Below are positions 33,639-42,500 of a stretch of DNA of 64,000 nt, piece by piece; within the stretch, counting starts at the first letter, position 1; every line of letters starts with the position of its first letter. The DNA is from Streptomyces sp. PTY087I2 (GTDB taxonomy: Bacteria; Actinomycetota; Actinomycetes; Streptomycetales; Streptomycetaceae), in NCBI RefSeq assembly GCF_001687325.1, contig NZ_LZRD01000016.1:62001-126000 (forward strand), given 5' to 3'. The notes under the pieces are model-generated. The model had not been told where the DNA came from. It saw only the letters and a program-made list of their open reading frames with translations, and did no database searches. The position numbers were made by a program, and so were the translations under genes.

Positions 33639-34687
33639 GCGCGCCCGTCCTCACCCGGCCCGCCTCCGTCGAGGCCGCCACCCGCCGCCGCGTCCGGGGC
33701 GCTTCGCGCCGCCGCCGGGTCGTCCTGGTGCTGGTCCTCCTCGTGGCCGCCGCGTTCGCCGTGACCCTGATGGCGGGCCGCACCTACTACCCGCCCGGCG
33801 ACGTGCTCCGGGTGATCCTCGGCGAGCAGGTTCCGGGCGCGTCCTTCACCGTGGGGCGGCTGCGACTGCCCCGCGCGGTCCTCGCCCTGGTCGCCGGATT
33901 CAGCTTCGGCCTGGCCGGCGTCACTTTCCAGACGATGCTCCGCAACCCGCTCGCCAGCCCCGACATCATCGGCATCAGCTCCGGGGCGAGCGCGGCCGCG
34001 GCCGTCGCCATCGTCACCCTCTCCCTCGGCGAGGTGCAGGTCTCCGCCCTCGCCATCGCCGCCGGACTCGGCGTCGCCCTGCTGGTGTACTCGCTGGCGT
34101 TCAAGGGCGGTGTCGCCGGCACCCGGCTCATCCTCATCGGCATCGGGATCTCCGCGATGCTCGACAGCATCACCTCCTACGTCCTGTCCCAGGCCGCCGA
34201 ATGGGACCTCCAGGAGGCCATGCGCTGGCTGACCGGCAGCCTCAACGGAGCCACCTGGGACCAGGTGCTCCCGGCCCTCGCCGCGGCCGCCGTCCTCACT
34301 CCGCTGCTGCTGGGCCAGGCCCGTAACCTCTCCGCGCTCCAGCTCGGCGACGACACCGCCTCCGCCCTCGGCGTACGCGTGGAACGCACCCGGATCACCG
34401 TCATCGTCGCCGCCGTCGGGCTGATCGCCTTCGCCACGGCCGCCGCCGGACCCATCGCGTTCGTGGCGTTCCTCTCCGGGCCCATCGCGGCCCGGATCAC
34501 CGGAGCAGGCGGCTCCCTGCTCGTGCCCGCCGGGCTCGTCGGCTCGCTGCTCGTCCTCGTCGCCGACTTCACCGGCCAGTTCGCCTTCGGCGAGCGCTAC
34601 CCCGTCGGCGTCGTCACCGGCGTCCTCGGAGCGCCCTACCTCGTCTACCTGATCATCCGCACCAACCGGGCGGGAGGCTCGCTATGA
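33635..34687 (+). CDS. Iron-siderophore ABC transporter permease (FecCD)
   Basis: A 350-residue second FecCD permease with RLRLPRAVLALVAGFSFGLAGVTFQTMLRNPLASPDIIGISSG and AGPIAFVAFLSGPIA. GTG 33635 overlaps the upstream stop; the frame extends far upstream but only as a shadow. It pairs with the previous gene as the membrane channel of a FepDG-like heterodimer. Confidence 0.93.
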   Translation: MSAPVLTRPASVEAATRRRVRGASRRRRVVLVLVLLVAAAFAVTLMAGRTYYPPGDVLRVILGEQVPGASFTVGRLRLPRAVLALVAGFSFGLAGVTFQTMLRNPLASPDIIGISSGASAAAAVAIVTLSLGEVQVSALAIAAGLGVALLVYSLAFKGGVAGTRLILIGIGISAMLDSITSYVLSQAAEWDLQEAMRWLTGSLNGATWDQVLPALAAAAVLTPLLLGQARNLSALQLGDDTASALGVRVERTRITVIVAAVGLIAFATAAAGPIAFVAFLSGPIAARITGAGGSLLVPAGLVGSLLVLVADFTGQFAFGERYPVGVVTGVLGAPYLVYLIIRTNRAGGSL

Positions 34688-35523
34688 CCACGCACCACCG
34701 ACTCACCGCCGAAGGACTCACCCTCGGCTACGGCGACCGCACCGTCGTCGACTCCCTCGACCTGGACGTACCGCCCGGCCGGATCACCGTCATCGTCGGC
34801 GCCAACGCCTGCGGCAAGTCGACCCTCCTGCGCTCCATGTCCCGGCTGCTCGCGCCCAGGGCGGGCCGCGTCGTCCTGGACGGCAAGGAGGTGCACCGGC
34901 TGCCCGCCAAGGAACTGGCCCGTACCCTCGGACTGCTGCCCCAGTCGCCCGTCGCCCCCGAGGGCATCACCGTCTCCGACCTCGTCGGCCGCGGCCGCCA
35001 CCCGCACCAGGGGATCTTCTCCCGCTGGAACGAGAAGGACGACGCCGCCGTGGCCGCCGCCCTGGAGGCCACCCACACCGAACCGCTCGCCGAACGCGCC
35101 GTGGACGAACTCTCCGGTGGCCAGCGCCAGCGCGTGTGGATCGCCATGGCCCTCGCCCAACAGACCGATCTGCTGCTCCTCGACGAGCCGACCACCTTCC
35201 TCGACGCCAGCCACCAGATCGAGGTCCTGGATCTGCTGACCGACCTCAACCGCTCGCGCGGCACCACCATCGTCATGGTCCTGCACGACCTCAACCTCGC
35301 CGCCCGGTACGCCGACCACCTGATCGCCCTCGCCGACGGCGGCCTCCACGCCTCCGGCACCCCGGCCGACGTGCTCACCGAGGAAACCGTCCGGGCCGTG
35401 TTCGACCTCGACAGCCGCATCATCGAGGACCCCGTCTCCGGACGGCCCCTGATGCTCCCGATCGGCCGCCACCACGTCCTCGACCGGGCCGAGGCGCTGC
35501 CCGCCGGGGAGTCGGCCGGCTGA
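34684..35523 (+). CDS. Iron-siderophore ABC transporter ATP-binding protein
   Basis: A 279-residue FepC-type ATPase. Walker A is GANACGKSTLL, the Q loop LGLLPQSP, the signature LSGGQRQRVWIA and Walker B DLLLLDEPTTFLD, with H-loop His in VLHDLNLAARYAD. It overlaps the second permease by 4 bp and closes the iron-uptake operon. Confidence 0.94.
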   Translation: MTTHHRLTAEGLTLGYGDRTVVDSLDLDVPPGRITVIVGANACGKSTLLRSMSRLLAPRAGRVVLDGKEVHRLPAKELARTLGLLPQSPVAPEGITVSDLVGRGRHPHQGIFSRWNEKDDAAVAAALEATHTEPLAERAVDELSGGQRQRVWIAMALAQQTDLLLLDEPTTFLDASHQIEVLDLLTDLNRSRGTTIVMVLHDLNLAARYADHLIALADGGLHASGTPADVLTEETVRAVFDLDSRIIEDPVSGRPLMLPIGRHHVLDRAEALPAGESAG

Positions 35524-35670
35524 GCGCCGGGGCGTGCGCCCCTCTGATCGGCTGACTGCTATGTGCCACTGACATGTTTCGGAGAGTGACGGGGCACACA
35601 GGGTGAGGTCTGGTGCCGGGTCCCGGTCCGGCGCGCCCATTCCTCGAAGCGGTCATTGGGAGAAACCTCG

Positions 35671-36891
35671 GTGGAGAACACCTCGGTGCGACACAAGGAA
35701 ACCGTCCGGAGCTGTCCGTTCGACTACGCGCAGCAGCTCGAGTTCGACCCCCAGCTCAGGCAATTGCTGACCGAGGAGCCGGTGTCCCGTATCCGGATGG
35801 CGTACGGCGAGGGCGAAGCCTGGCTCGTCACCCGCTACGAGGACGTCCGGACGGTCACCACCGACCGGCGGTTCAGCCGCAGCGCCGTCCTCGGCCGTGA
35901 CTTCCCCCGGATGACCCCGGAGCCGATCGTCCAGGCCGGGGCCATCAACCTCATGGACCCGCCCGCCAGCAGCCGGCTCCGCAGCCTCGTCGCCAAGAGC
36001 TTCACCCCGCGCCGCGTCGAGCAGATGCGCGGCGGCACCCAGCGCGTCGTCGACCGGCTGCTGGACGAGATGGCCGAGGAGGGCGCACCGGCCGACTTCG
36101 TCGCCCGCGTCTCCTCGCCGCTGCCGCTCATCACCATCTGCGAGGCGCTCGACATCCCCGAGGCCGACCGCCCCTGGCTCCGCGCCCACGCCATGACCAT
36201 GATGAACGTCGGGGCCGCCGGCAAGGAGGACGCCGTACGCGCCAAGGCGGAGCTGCGCGGCTACTTCCAGGAACTGACCGCCGACCGGCGCCGCTCCCCG
36301 GGCGACGACCTCATCAGCACGCTCGCCACCGCCCGGGACGGCGCCGAACTCCTGGACGACGACGAACTGGCCGTCATGGCGATGGTCCTGCTCATCACCG
36401 GCCAGGACACCACCACCTACCAGCTCGGCAACATCGCCTACACCCTGCTCACCCGCCCCGAACTCCTCCACTCCCTCCAGGCCGAACCGGCGCGGCTGCC
36501 CCGCACCCTGGAGGAGCTGCTGCGCCACATCCCCTTCCGCAAGGGCGTCGGCATCCCGCGCATCGCCCTGGAGGACGTGGAGCTCGGCGGCGTCCTCATC
36601 AAGGCCGGAGATGTGGTGCACGTGTCCTATCTGACGGCCAACCGGGACGCCGCGAAGTTCGACCGCCCCGACGAGCTGGACCCCGACCGGCCGTCCATCC
36701 CCCACATGACGTTCGGCTGGGGCGCGCACCACTGCCTGGGCGCGCCGCTGGCCACCATGGAGCTCGAAGTGGCCTTCTCCACGCTGCTGACCCGCTTCCC
36801 GGCCCTGCGTCTGGACGTGCCGCCCGAGGACATCGAGTGGAACACGACGTCCATCTGGCGCTACCCGCTCGCCCTGCCCGTCACCTGGTGA
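35671..36891 (+). CDS. Cytochrome P450 (CYP158/P450mel-like, pigment pathway)
   Basis: A 406-residue bacterial P450. The I-helix is LLITGQDTTTYQ, the ExxR is EELLRH and the heme ligand Cys355 lies in FGWGAHHCLG. It precedes rppA by 34 bp in the same direction. P450 partners of RppA (P450mel of S. griseus, CYP158A2 of S. coelicolor) couple tetrahydroxynaphthalene/flaviolin units into dark polymers, so the same role is inferred. GTG 35671 is 7 bp after GGGAGA; TTG 35656 is the alternative. Confidence 0.9.
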   Translation: MENTSVRHKETVRSCPFDYAQQLEFDPQLRQLLTEEPVSRIRMAYGEGEAWLVTRYEDVRTVTTDRRFSRSAVLGRDFPRMTPEPIVQAGAINLMDPPASSRLRSLVAKSFTPRRVEQMRGGTQRVVDRLLDEMAEEGAPADFVARVSSPLPLITICEALDIPEADRPWLRAHAMTMMNVGAAGKEDAVRAKAELRGYFQELTADRRRSPGDDLISTLATARDGAELLDDDELAVMAMVLLITGQDTTTYQLGNIAYTLLTRPELLHSLQAEPARLPRTLEELLRHIPFRKGVGIPRIALEDVELGGVLIKAGDVVHVSYLTANRDAAKFDRPDELDPDRPSIPHMTFGWGAHHCLGAPLATMELEVAFSTLLTRFPALRLDVPPEDIEWNTTSIWRYPLALPVTW

Positions 36892-36925
36892 CGAGAGCCT
36901 CCGCTCCGAGATACGAGGAGAACCC

Positions 36926-38044
36926 ATGGCGACCCTGTGCAGACCCGCCATCGCAGTGCCCGAGCACATCATCACCATGCAGCAGACCCTGGACCTGGCC
37001 CGCGAGACCCACGCCGGGCACCCGCAGCGCGACCTGGTCCTGCGGCTCATCCAGAACACCGGCGTCCAGACCCGGCACCTCGTGCAGCCCATCGAGGAGA
37101 CCCTGAAGCACCCCGGATTCGAGCTCCGCAATCGGGTGTACGAGGCCGAGGCCAAGAGGCGGGTGCCCGACGTCGTCCGGCAGGCCCTCGCCCACGCCGA
37201 GACCGACCCGTCCGAGATCGACCTGATCGTCTACGTCTCCTGCACCGGCTTCATGATGCCCTCGCTGACCGCGTGGCTCATCAACACCATGGGCTTCAGG
37301 GCCGAGACCCGCCAACTGCCCATCGCCCAGCTCGGCTGCGCGGCGGGTGGCGCGGCCATCAACCGCGCGCACGACTTCTGCCTGGCCTACCCCGAGGCCA
37401 ACGTCCTCATCGTCTCCTGCGAGTTCTGCTCGCTGTGCTACCAGCCCACCGACATCGGCGTCGGCTCGCTGCTCTCCAACGGGCTCTTCGGGGACGCCCT
37501 CTCCGCCGCCGTCGTCCGGGGACAGGGCGGCACCGGGATGCGGCTGGAGCGCAACGGCTCGCACCTGGTGCCCGACACCGAGGACTGGATCTCCTACGCG
37601 GTCCGCGACACCGGGTTCCACTTCCTGCTGGACAAGCGGGTCCCCGGCACCATGGAGATGCTCGCCCCGGTCCTCCAGGACCTGGTCGACCTGCACGGCT
37701 GGTCCGTCCCGGACATGGACTTCTTCATCGTCCACGCGGGCGGGCCGCGCATCCTGGACGACCTCTGCCACTTCCTGAAGCTGCCGCCGGAGATGTTCCG
37801 CTACAGCCGGGCCACCCTCACCGAACGCGGCAACATCGCCAGCTCCGTCGTCTTCGACGCGCTGGCCAGGCTCTTCGACGACGGCGGTGCCGCCGAGTCC
37901 GCGCAGGGCCTCATCGCCGGCTTCGGCCCCGGCATCACCGCCGAGACGGCCGTGGGCAGCTGGACCAGCGGCGGCCTCCACCCCTCGGTCGAGGCCGGCC
38001 TCGACGAGCTGGAGCTGACCGCTGGCGTTGCGCTGTCCGGTTGA
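36926..38044 (+). CDS. rppA: Type III polyketide synthase RppA (1,3,6,8-tetrahydroxynaphthalene synthase)
   Basis: A 372-residue chalcone-synthase-fold enzyme. The catalytic triad falls exactly at Cys138 (AQLGCAAGG), His270 (VHAGGPRI) and Asn303 (ERGNIASS), the numbering of S. griseus RppA, and the N-terminus MATLCRPAIAVPEH is family-typical. It condenses five malonyl-CoA into 1,3,6,8-tetrahydroxynaphthalene, the precursor of flaviolin and HPQ melanin, which protects mycelium and spores. It follows its P450 partner with GAGGAGA before ATG 36926. Confidence 0.96.
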   Translation: MATLCRPAIAVPEHIITMQQTLDLARETHAGHPQRDLVLRLIQNTGVQTRHLVQPIEETLKHPGFELRNRVYEAEAKRRVPDVVRQALAHAETDPSEIDLIVYVSCTGFMMPSLTAWLINTMGFRAETRQLPIAQLGCAAGGAAINRAHDFCLAYPEANVLIVSCEFCSLCYQPTDIGVGSLLSNGLFGDALSAAVVRGQGGTGMRLERNGSHLVPDTEDWISYAVRDTGFHFLLDKRVPGTMEMLAPVLQDLVDLHGWSVPDMDFFIVHAGGPRILDDLCHFLKLPPEMFRYSRATLTERGNIASSVVFDALARLFDDGGAAESAQGLIAGFGPGITAETAVGSWTSGGLHPSVEAGLDELELTAGVALSG

Positions 38045-38085
38045 ACCGGCTAAGGCGACCGGCGGGCGGGGACGAAGGAACGGAT

Positions 38086-38119
38086 GTTCGCGCTTCGCGG
38101 ATGCACTCGCTCCGCGAAC
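38086..38119 (+). terminator. Hairpin between rppA and the protease gene
   Basis: GTTCGCG (38086-38092) pairs with CGCGAAC (38113-38119), and TTCGCGGA (38094-38101) pairs with TCCGCGAA (38111-38118), giving two alternative stems. It may be the rppA terminator or an attenuator for the protease, whose Shine-Dalgarno begins 13 bp downstream. Confidence 0.45.
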
Positions 38120-38143
38120 GGATCCCCATCCCGAGGAGAATGC

Positions 38144-39334
38144 ATGCGCCTGCCCGCCCGATGGGCCACGGCCGCCCTGCTGCTGATCGCCCCGATGATC
38201 GCCATCCCCGCCCCGGCCTCCGCCGACAGCGGACCGGAAGGGGTCGAGGTGGAGCAGTCCACCCGGGCCGTACCCGGGCAGTACATCGTCACGCTGGAGC
38301 CCGAACTCTCGCCGGACACCGTCCTGCGGGAGCTCGGGCTCAGCCCGATGTTCCGTTACGGGAACGTCCTGCACGGCTTCGCCGCCACGCTCACCGCCGC
38401 CGAACTCGAAGCGGTACGCACCGTTCCCGGTGTCCTCGCCGTCGAGGAGAACGCCGAAGTGGCGGTGGAGGCGCCCCGGGCGGGAAGTCTCTTCCGGGCC
38501 CCCGCGGCCGGCTGGGGCACCGACCGCATCGACCAGCGCACCCTGCCGCTGGACGACACCTTCACCACCACCGCCACCGGCGACGGAGTGAAGGTGTACG
38601 TCGTCGACACCGGGATCGACGCCGCGCACAGCGAGTTCGGCGGCCGGGTCGTGAACGGGTACGACGCCGTCGGCGACGGCCGCCGCGGCATGGACTGCAA
38701 CGGCCACGGCACCCATGTCGCCGGCACCGCGGGCGGCGCGACCTCCGGCGTCGCCCAGGACGCCTCGCTGGTGAACGTACGCGTCCTGAACTGCGAGGGC
38801 CGGGGCACCTGGGCCGGCATCCTCGCCGGGTTCGACTGGGTCGCCAAGGACGCCGAGCGCACCAAGGCCCCCGGTGTGCTGAACGCCTCGCTCGGCGGGG
38901 CCCGCTCCAGCGCGGTCGACGCGGCGGTCGAGGCCGTCGCCGACGCGGGCGTGCTGCCCGTCGTGGCCGCCGGGAACGACGACCGGGACGCCTGCGACGT
39001 CTCCCCGGCGGCCGCCGACGGCGTGGTCACGGTCGGCGCGAGCGACCGGCAGGACCGGGAGACCTCCTTCAGCAACTGGGGCTCCTGCCTCGCGCTGTAC
39101 GCCCCCGGGGCCGACATCGTCTCCGCCCGGCTCGGCGGCGGCACCGTCTCGCTGAACGGCACCTCCATGGCCAGCCCGCACGTCGCGGGCGTCGCCGCGC
39201 TCTACAAGGAGGAGAACCCCTCGGCCTCGCCCGCCGCCGTCGCGCGGTGGCTCGACGACACGGCCACCCCCGGCGTGCTCTCCGGCCTCGGCCAGGGCTC
39301 GCCCGACCGGCTGCTGTACACCGGCGGCCTCTGA
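38144..39334 (+). CDS. Secreted S8 (subtilisin/proteinase K-type) serine protease
   Basis: A 396-residue preproenzyme. The signal peptide is RLPARWATAALLLIAPMIAIPAPASA, followed by an I9 inhibitor propeptide (about 38-115; GQYIVTLEP, GFAATLTAAELEAV) and the S8 catalytic domain with Asp155 (YVVDTGID), His188 (NGHGTHVAG) and Ser341 (NGTSMASPHVAG), plus oxyanion Asn in VAAGND. It is active outside the cell in protein degradation. ATG 38144 has GAGGAGA upstream; an in-frame codon at 38084 adds a non-signal extension. Confidence 0.95.
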   Translation: MRLPARWATAALLLIAPMIAIPAPASADSGPEGVEVEQSTRAVPGQYIVTLEPELSPDTVLRELGLSPMFRYGNVLHGFAATLTAAELEAVRTVPGVLAVEENAEVAVEAPRAGSLFRAPAAGWGTDRIDQRTLPLDDTFTTTATGDGVKVYVVDTGIDAAHSEFGGRVVNGYDAVGDGRRGMDCNGHGTHVAGTAGGATSGVAQDASLVNVRVLNCEGRGTWAGILAGFDWVAKDAERTKAPGVLNASLGGARSSAVDAAVEAVADAGVLPVVAAGNDDRDACDVSPAAADGVVTVGASDRQDRETSFSNWGSCLALYAPGADIVSARLGGGTVSLNGTSMASPHVAGVAALYKEENPSASPAAVARWLDDTATPGVLSGLGQGSPDRLLYTGGL

Positions 39335-39344
39335 CGATCCGTCC

Positions 39345-39387
39345 GACGGCCTGTCCGGCCCCGAGTGACGGGGCCGGACAGGCCGTC
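39345..39387 (+). terminator. Strong hairpin terminator after the protease gene
   Basis: A perfect 18-bp stem (GACGGCCTGTCCGGCCCC at 39345-39362, complement at 39370-39387) with a 7-nt loop begins 11 bp after the stop. Confidence 0.85.
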
Positions 39388-39443
39388 CGGCTGTTGTCGG
39401 AACGGTGGACGGTCTCTCATTTCTCTGCAACTCTCTGACGGCA

Positions 39444-39452
39444 CAACGCAAA
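39444..39452 (-). promoter_or_regulatory. Candidate LacI-regulator site upstream of GH87 gene
   Basis: The minus-strand 9-mer TTTGCGTTG is also found at 43951-43959, immediately upstream of the adjacent lacI-type gene. A shared element in front of a hydrolase and the regulator beside it suggests co-regulation and autoregulation. Confidence 0.35.
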
Positions 39453-39549
39453 ACAGGCCGCAGCATACGCAGAAATCCGTGTTCCCTGGCTGCGGTCACA
39501 GAGCCGCGCCCTCGGCGCGCCCCGCGCCGAGGCCGAAGATCGGGGAGCT

Positions 39550-42500
39550 ATGAGAGCCCAACGCTGGAGATGGCGGGCGATATGCGCCGTCGTCACGACC
39601 AGTCTTCTGATGATCGGCATACCGTCGCTCGCCGCCGCGGCGGCCGACGGCCCCAACCTCGCCGCGGGCCGGGCCGCGGCCGCGAGCAGTGCCCACGCCG
39701 AGTACGGCGCGGCCAACATCACCGACGGCAACCGGTCGACGTACTGGGAGAGCGCCGGGGGCGGACTGCCCCAGTGGGTCCAGACCGACCTGGGCGCGGG
39801 CACCCGCGTCGACGAGGTGAAGCTGACCCTGCCGGCGGGCTGGGAGACCCGCACCCAGACGCTGTCCCTCCAGGGCAGCGCGGACGGCACCAGTTTCGCG
39901 ACCCTGAAGAACTCCGCGACGTACACCTTCGCCCCGGGAGCCGCGAACGAGGTCACCATCGCGTTCCCGGCCACCCTGACCCGCTTCGTCCGCGTCAACA
40001 TCACCGCCAACACCGGCTGGCCGGCCGCCCAGCTCTCCGAGCTGGAGGTCCGGGGCGCCGGGGACTCCTCGGCCGATCTCGCCGCGGGCAAGCCCCTCAC
40101 GGCCAGCAGCAGCAACGGCTCGCAGACCCCGGCCAACGCCAACGACGGCAACCGCGACAGCTACTGGGCGAGCCGCGACGACCAGTTCCCGCAGTGGATC
40201 CAGGCGGATCTGGGCGCGTCGCTGGGCGTGGACCGGGTGGTGCTGCGGCTGCCCGACGGCTGGGCGGCACGCAGCCAGACGCTGAAGCTCCAGAGCAGCG
40301 CCAACGGCACGGACTTCACCGACCTCACCGCCTCCCAGGCCCACCGCTTCGACGCGGCGGGCGGACAGTCGGCGACGATCAGCTTCGACGCCACGACGGC
40401 GCGGTACGTCCGTGTCCTGTTCACCGCCAACACCGGGGCGGAAGCAGCCCAGTTGGCCGAGCTGGAGATCTACGGGCCCACCACCGGCGACACCCGGGCG
40501 CCGACCGCGCCGACGGATCTCGCGTTCACCGAGCCCGCCACCGGCCAGATCCGGCTGACCTGGAAGGCGTCGACGGACGACAAGGGCGTCACGGGCTACG
40601 ACGTCTACGCGAACAACACCCTGCTCACCAGCGTGGGCGGCGACGTCACCACGTACACCGACACCCGCCCGGCCGGAGAGAGCGTCAGCTACTTCGTCCG
40701 CGCCAAGGACGCGGCGGGCAACGTCTCCGCGAACAGCAACACCGTCACCCGCGAGGGCGAGACCGGCGACACCCAGGCCCCCACCGCCCCCTCCGCCCTC
40801 GCGTTCACCGAACCGTCCAGCGGTTCGGTGAAACTGACCTGGCAGGCGTCCACCGACGACAAGGGCGTGACCGGCTACGACATCTACGCCAACAACGTGC
40901 TGCGCGGCAGCGTCGCGGGCGACGTGCTGACGTACACGGACACCCAGCCGGCGTCCACCACGGTCAGCTACTTCGTGCGCGCGAAGGACGCGGCGGGCAA
41001 CGTCTCCGGCGACAGCAACACCGTCACCCGCAACGGGCAGAGCGGATCCGCGTCCAACCTCGCCGTGAACAAGCCGATCACGGCCTCCTCCGTGGTCCAC
41101 ACCTACGTCGCGGAGAACGCCAACGACAACAACACCTCCACCTACTGGGAGGGCGCGGGCGGCAGTTACCCCAACACGCTCACCGTGCAGCTCGGCTCCA
41201 ACGCCGACACCGAGAACGTCGTCGTCAAGCTCAACCCCGACAGCAGCTGGGGACCGCGCACCCAGCGCATCGAGGTCCTGGGGCGGGAACAGAGCTCCTC
41301 CTCCTTCAACTCCCTCTCCGCCACGAAGGATTACGACTTCAGCCCCGCGTCGGGCAACACGGTGACCATCCCGGTCTCCGCCCGCGTCGCGGACGTCCGG
41401 CTGAAGTTCACCGCCAACAGCGGCTCCGGCGCCGGCCAGGTCGCCGAGTTCCAGGTTCTGGGCGCCCCGGCGGCCAACCCCGACCTCCAGGTCACCGGCA
41501 TCACCGCCGCGCCCGCCGACCCGGTCGAGACGGACGAGATCACCCTGACCGCGACCGTCCGCAACGCCGGAGCGCTCGCCGCCCCGGCGAGCGAGGTCGA
41601 GCTCCGGCTCGGCGGCACCAAGGTCGCCACCGCCTCGGTCGGCGCACTGGCGTCGGGCGCCTCCACCGAGGTCAGCGCCTCCATCGGGGCGCGGAACGCG
41701 GGCAGTTACGAACTGAGCGCGGTCGCCGATCCGGCGGACGAGGTCATCGAGCAGAACGAGACCAACAACACCTACACCAGCGCCTCCCCGCTCGTCGTGA
41801 AGCCGGTCTCCAGCTCCGATCTGGTGGCCGCCGCGGTCACCACCTCGCCGTCGGCCGCCTCCGCCGGTGACACGGTCACCTTCTCCGTCGCCCTCAAGAA
41901 CCAGGGCACGGTGGCCTCGGCGGGCGGTGCGCACGGCATCACGCTGACCCTCGTCGACAGCAAGGGCGCCACGGTGAAGACCCTCACCGGTGCCCACAAC
42001 GGGGCCATCGCGGCGGGCGCCACCACGGCACCGGTCTCCCTCGGCACCTGGACCGCCGCCAACGGCTCGTACACCGTACGGACCGTGATCGCGGCCGACG
42101 CCAACGAACTCCCGGTCAAACGCGAGAACAACACCTCCACCCAGGCGCTCTTCGTCGGACGCGGCGCCAACATGCCGTACGACATGTACGAGGCGGAGGA
42201 CGGCACGACCGGCGGCGGCGCCCAGGTCGTCGGCCCGAACCGGACCGTCGGCGACATCGCGGGCGAGGCCTCCGGGCGGAAGGCCGTCACCCTCAACAAC
42301 ACCGGAAACTACGTGGAGTTCACCACCCGGGCCTCGACCAACACCCTGGTCACCAGGTTCTCCATCCCCGATGCCCCGGGCGGCGGCGGCATCGACTCCA
42401 CCCTGAACGTCTACGTCGACGGCGAATTCCTCAAGGCGATCGACCTCACCTCCAAGTACGCCTGGCTGTACGGGAACGAGACCGCGCCCGGCAACTCCCC

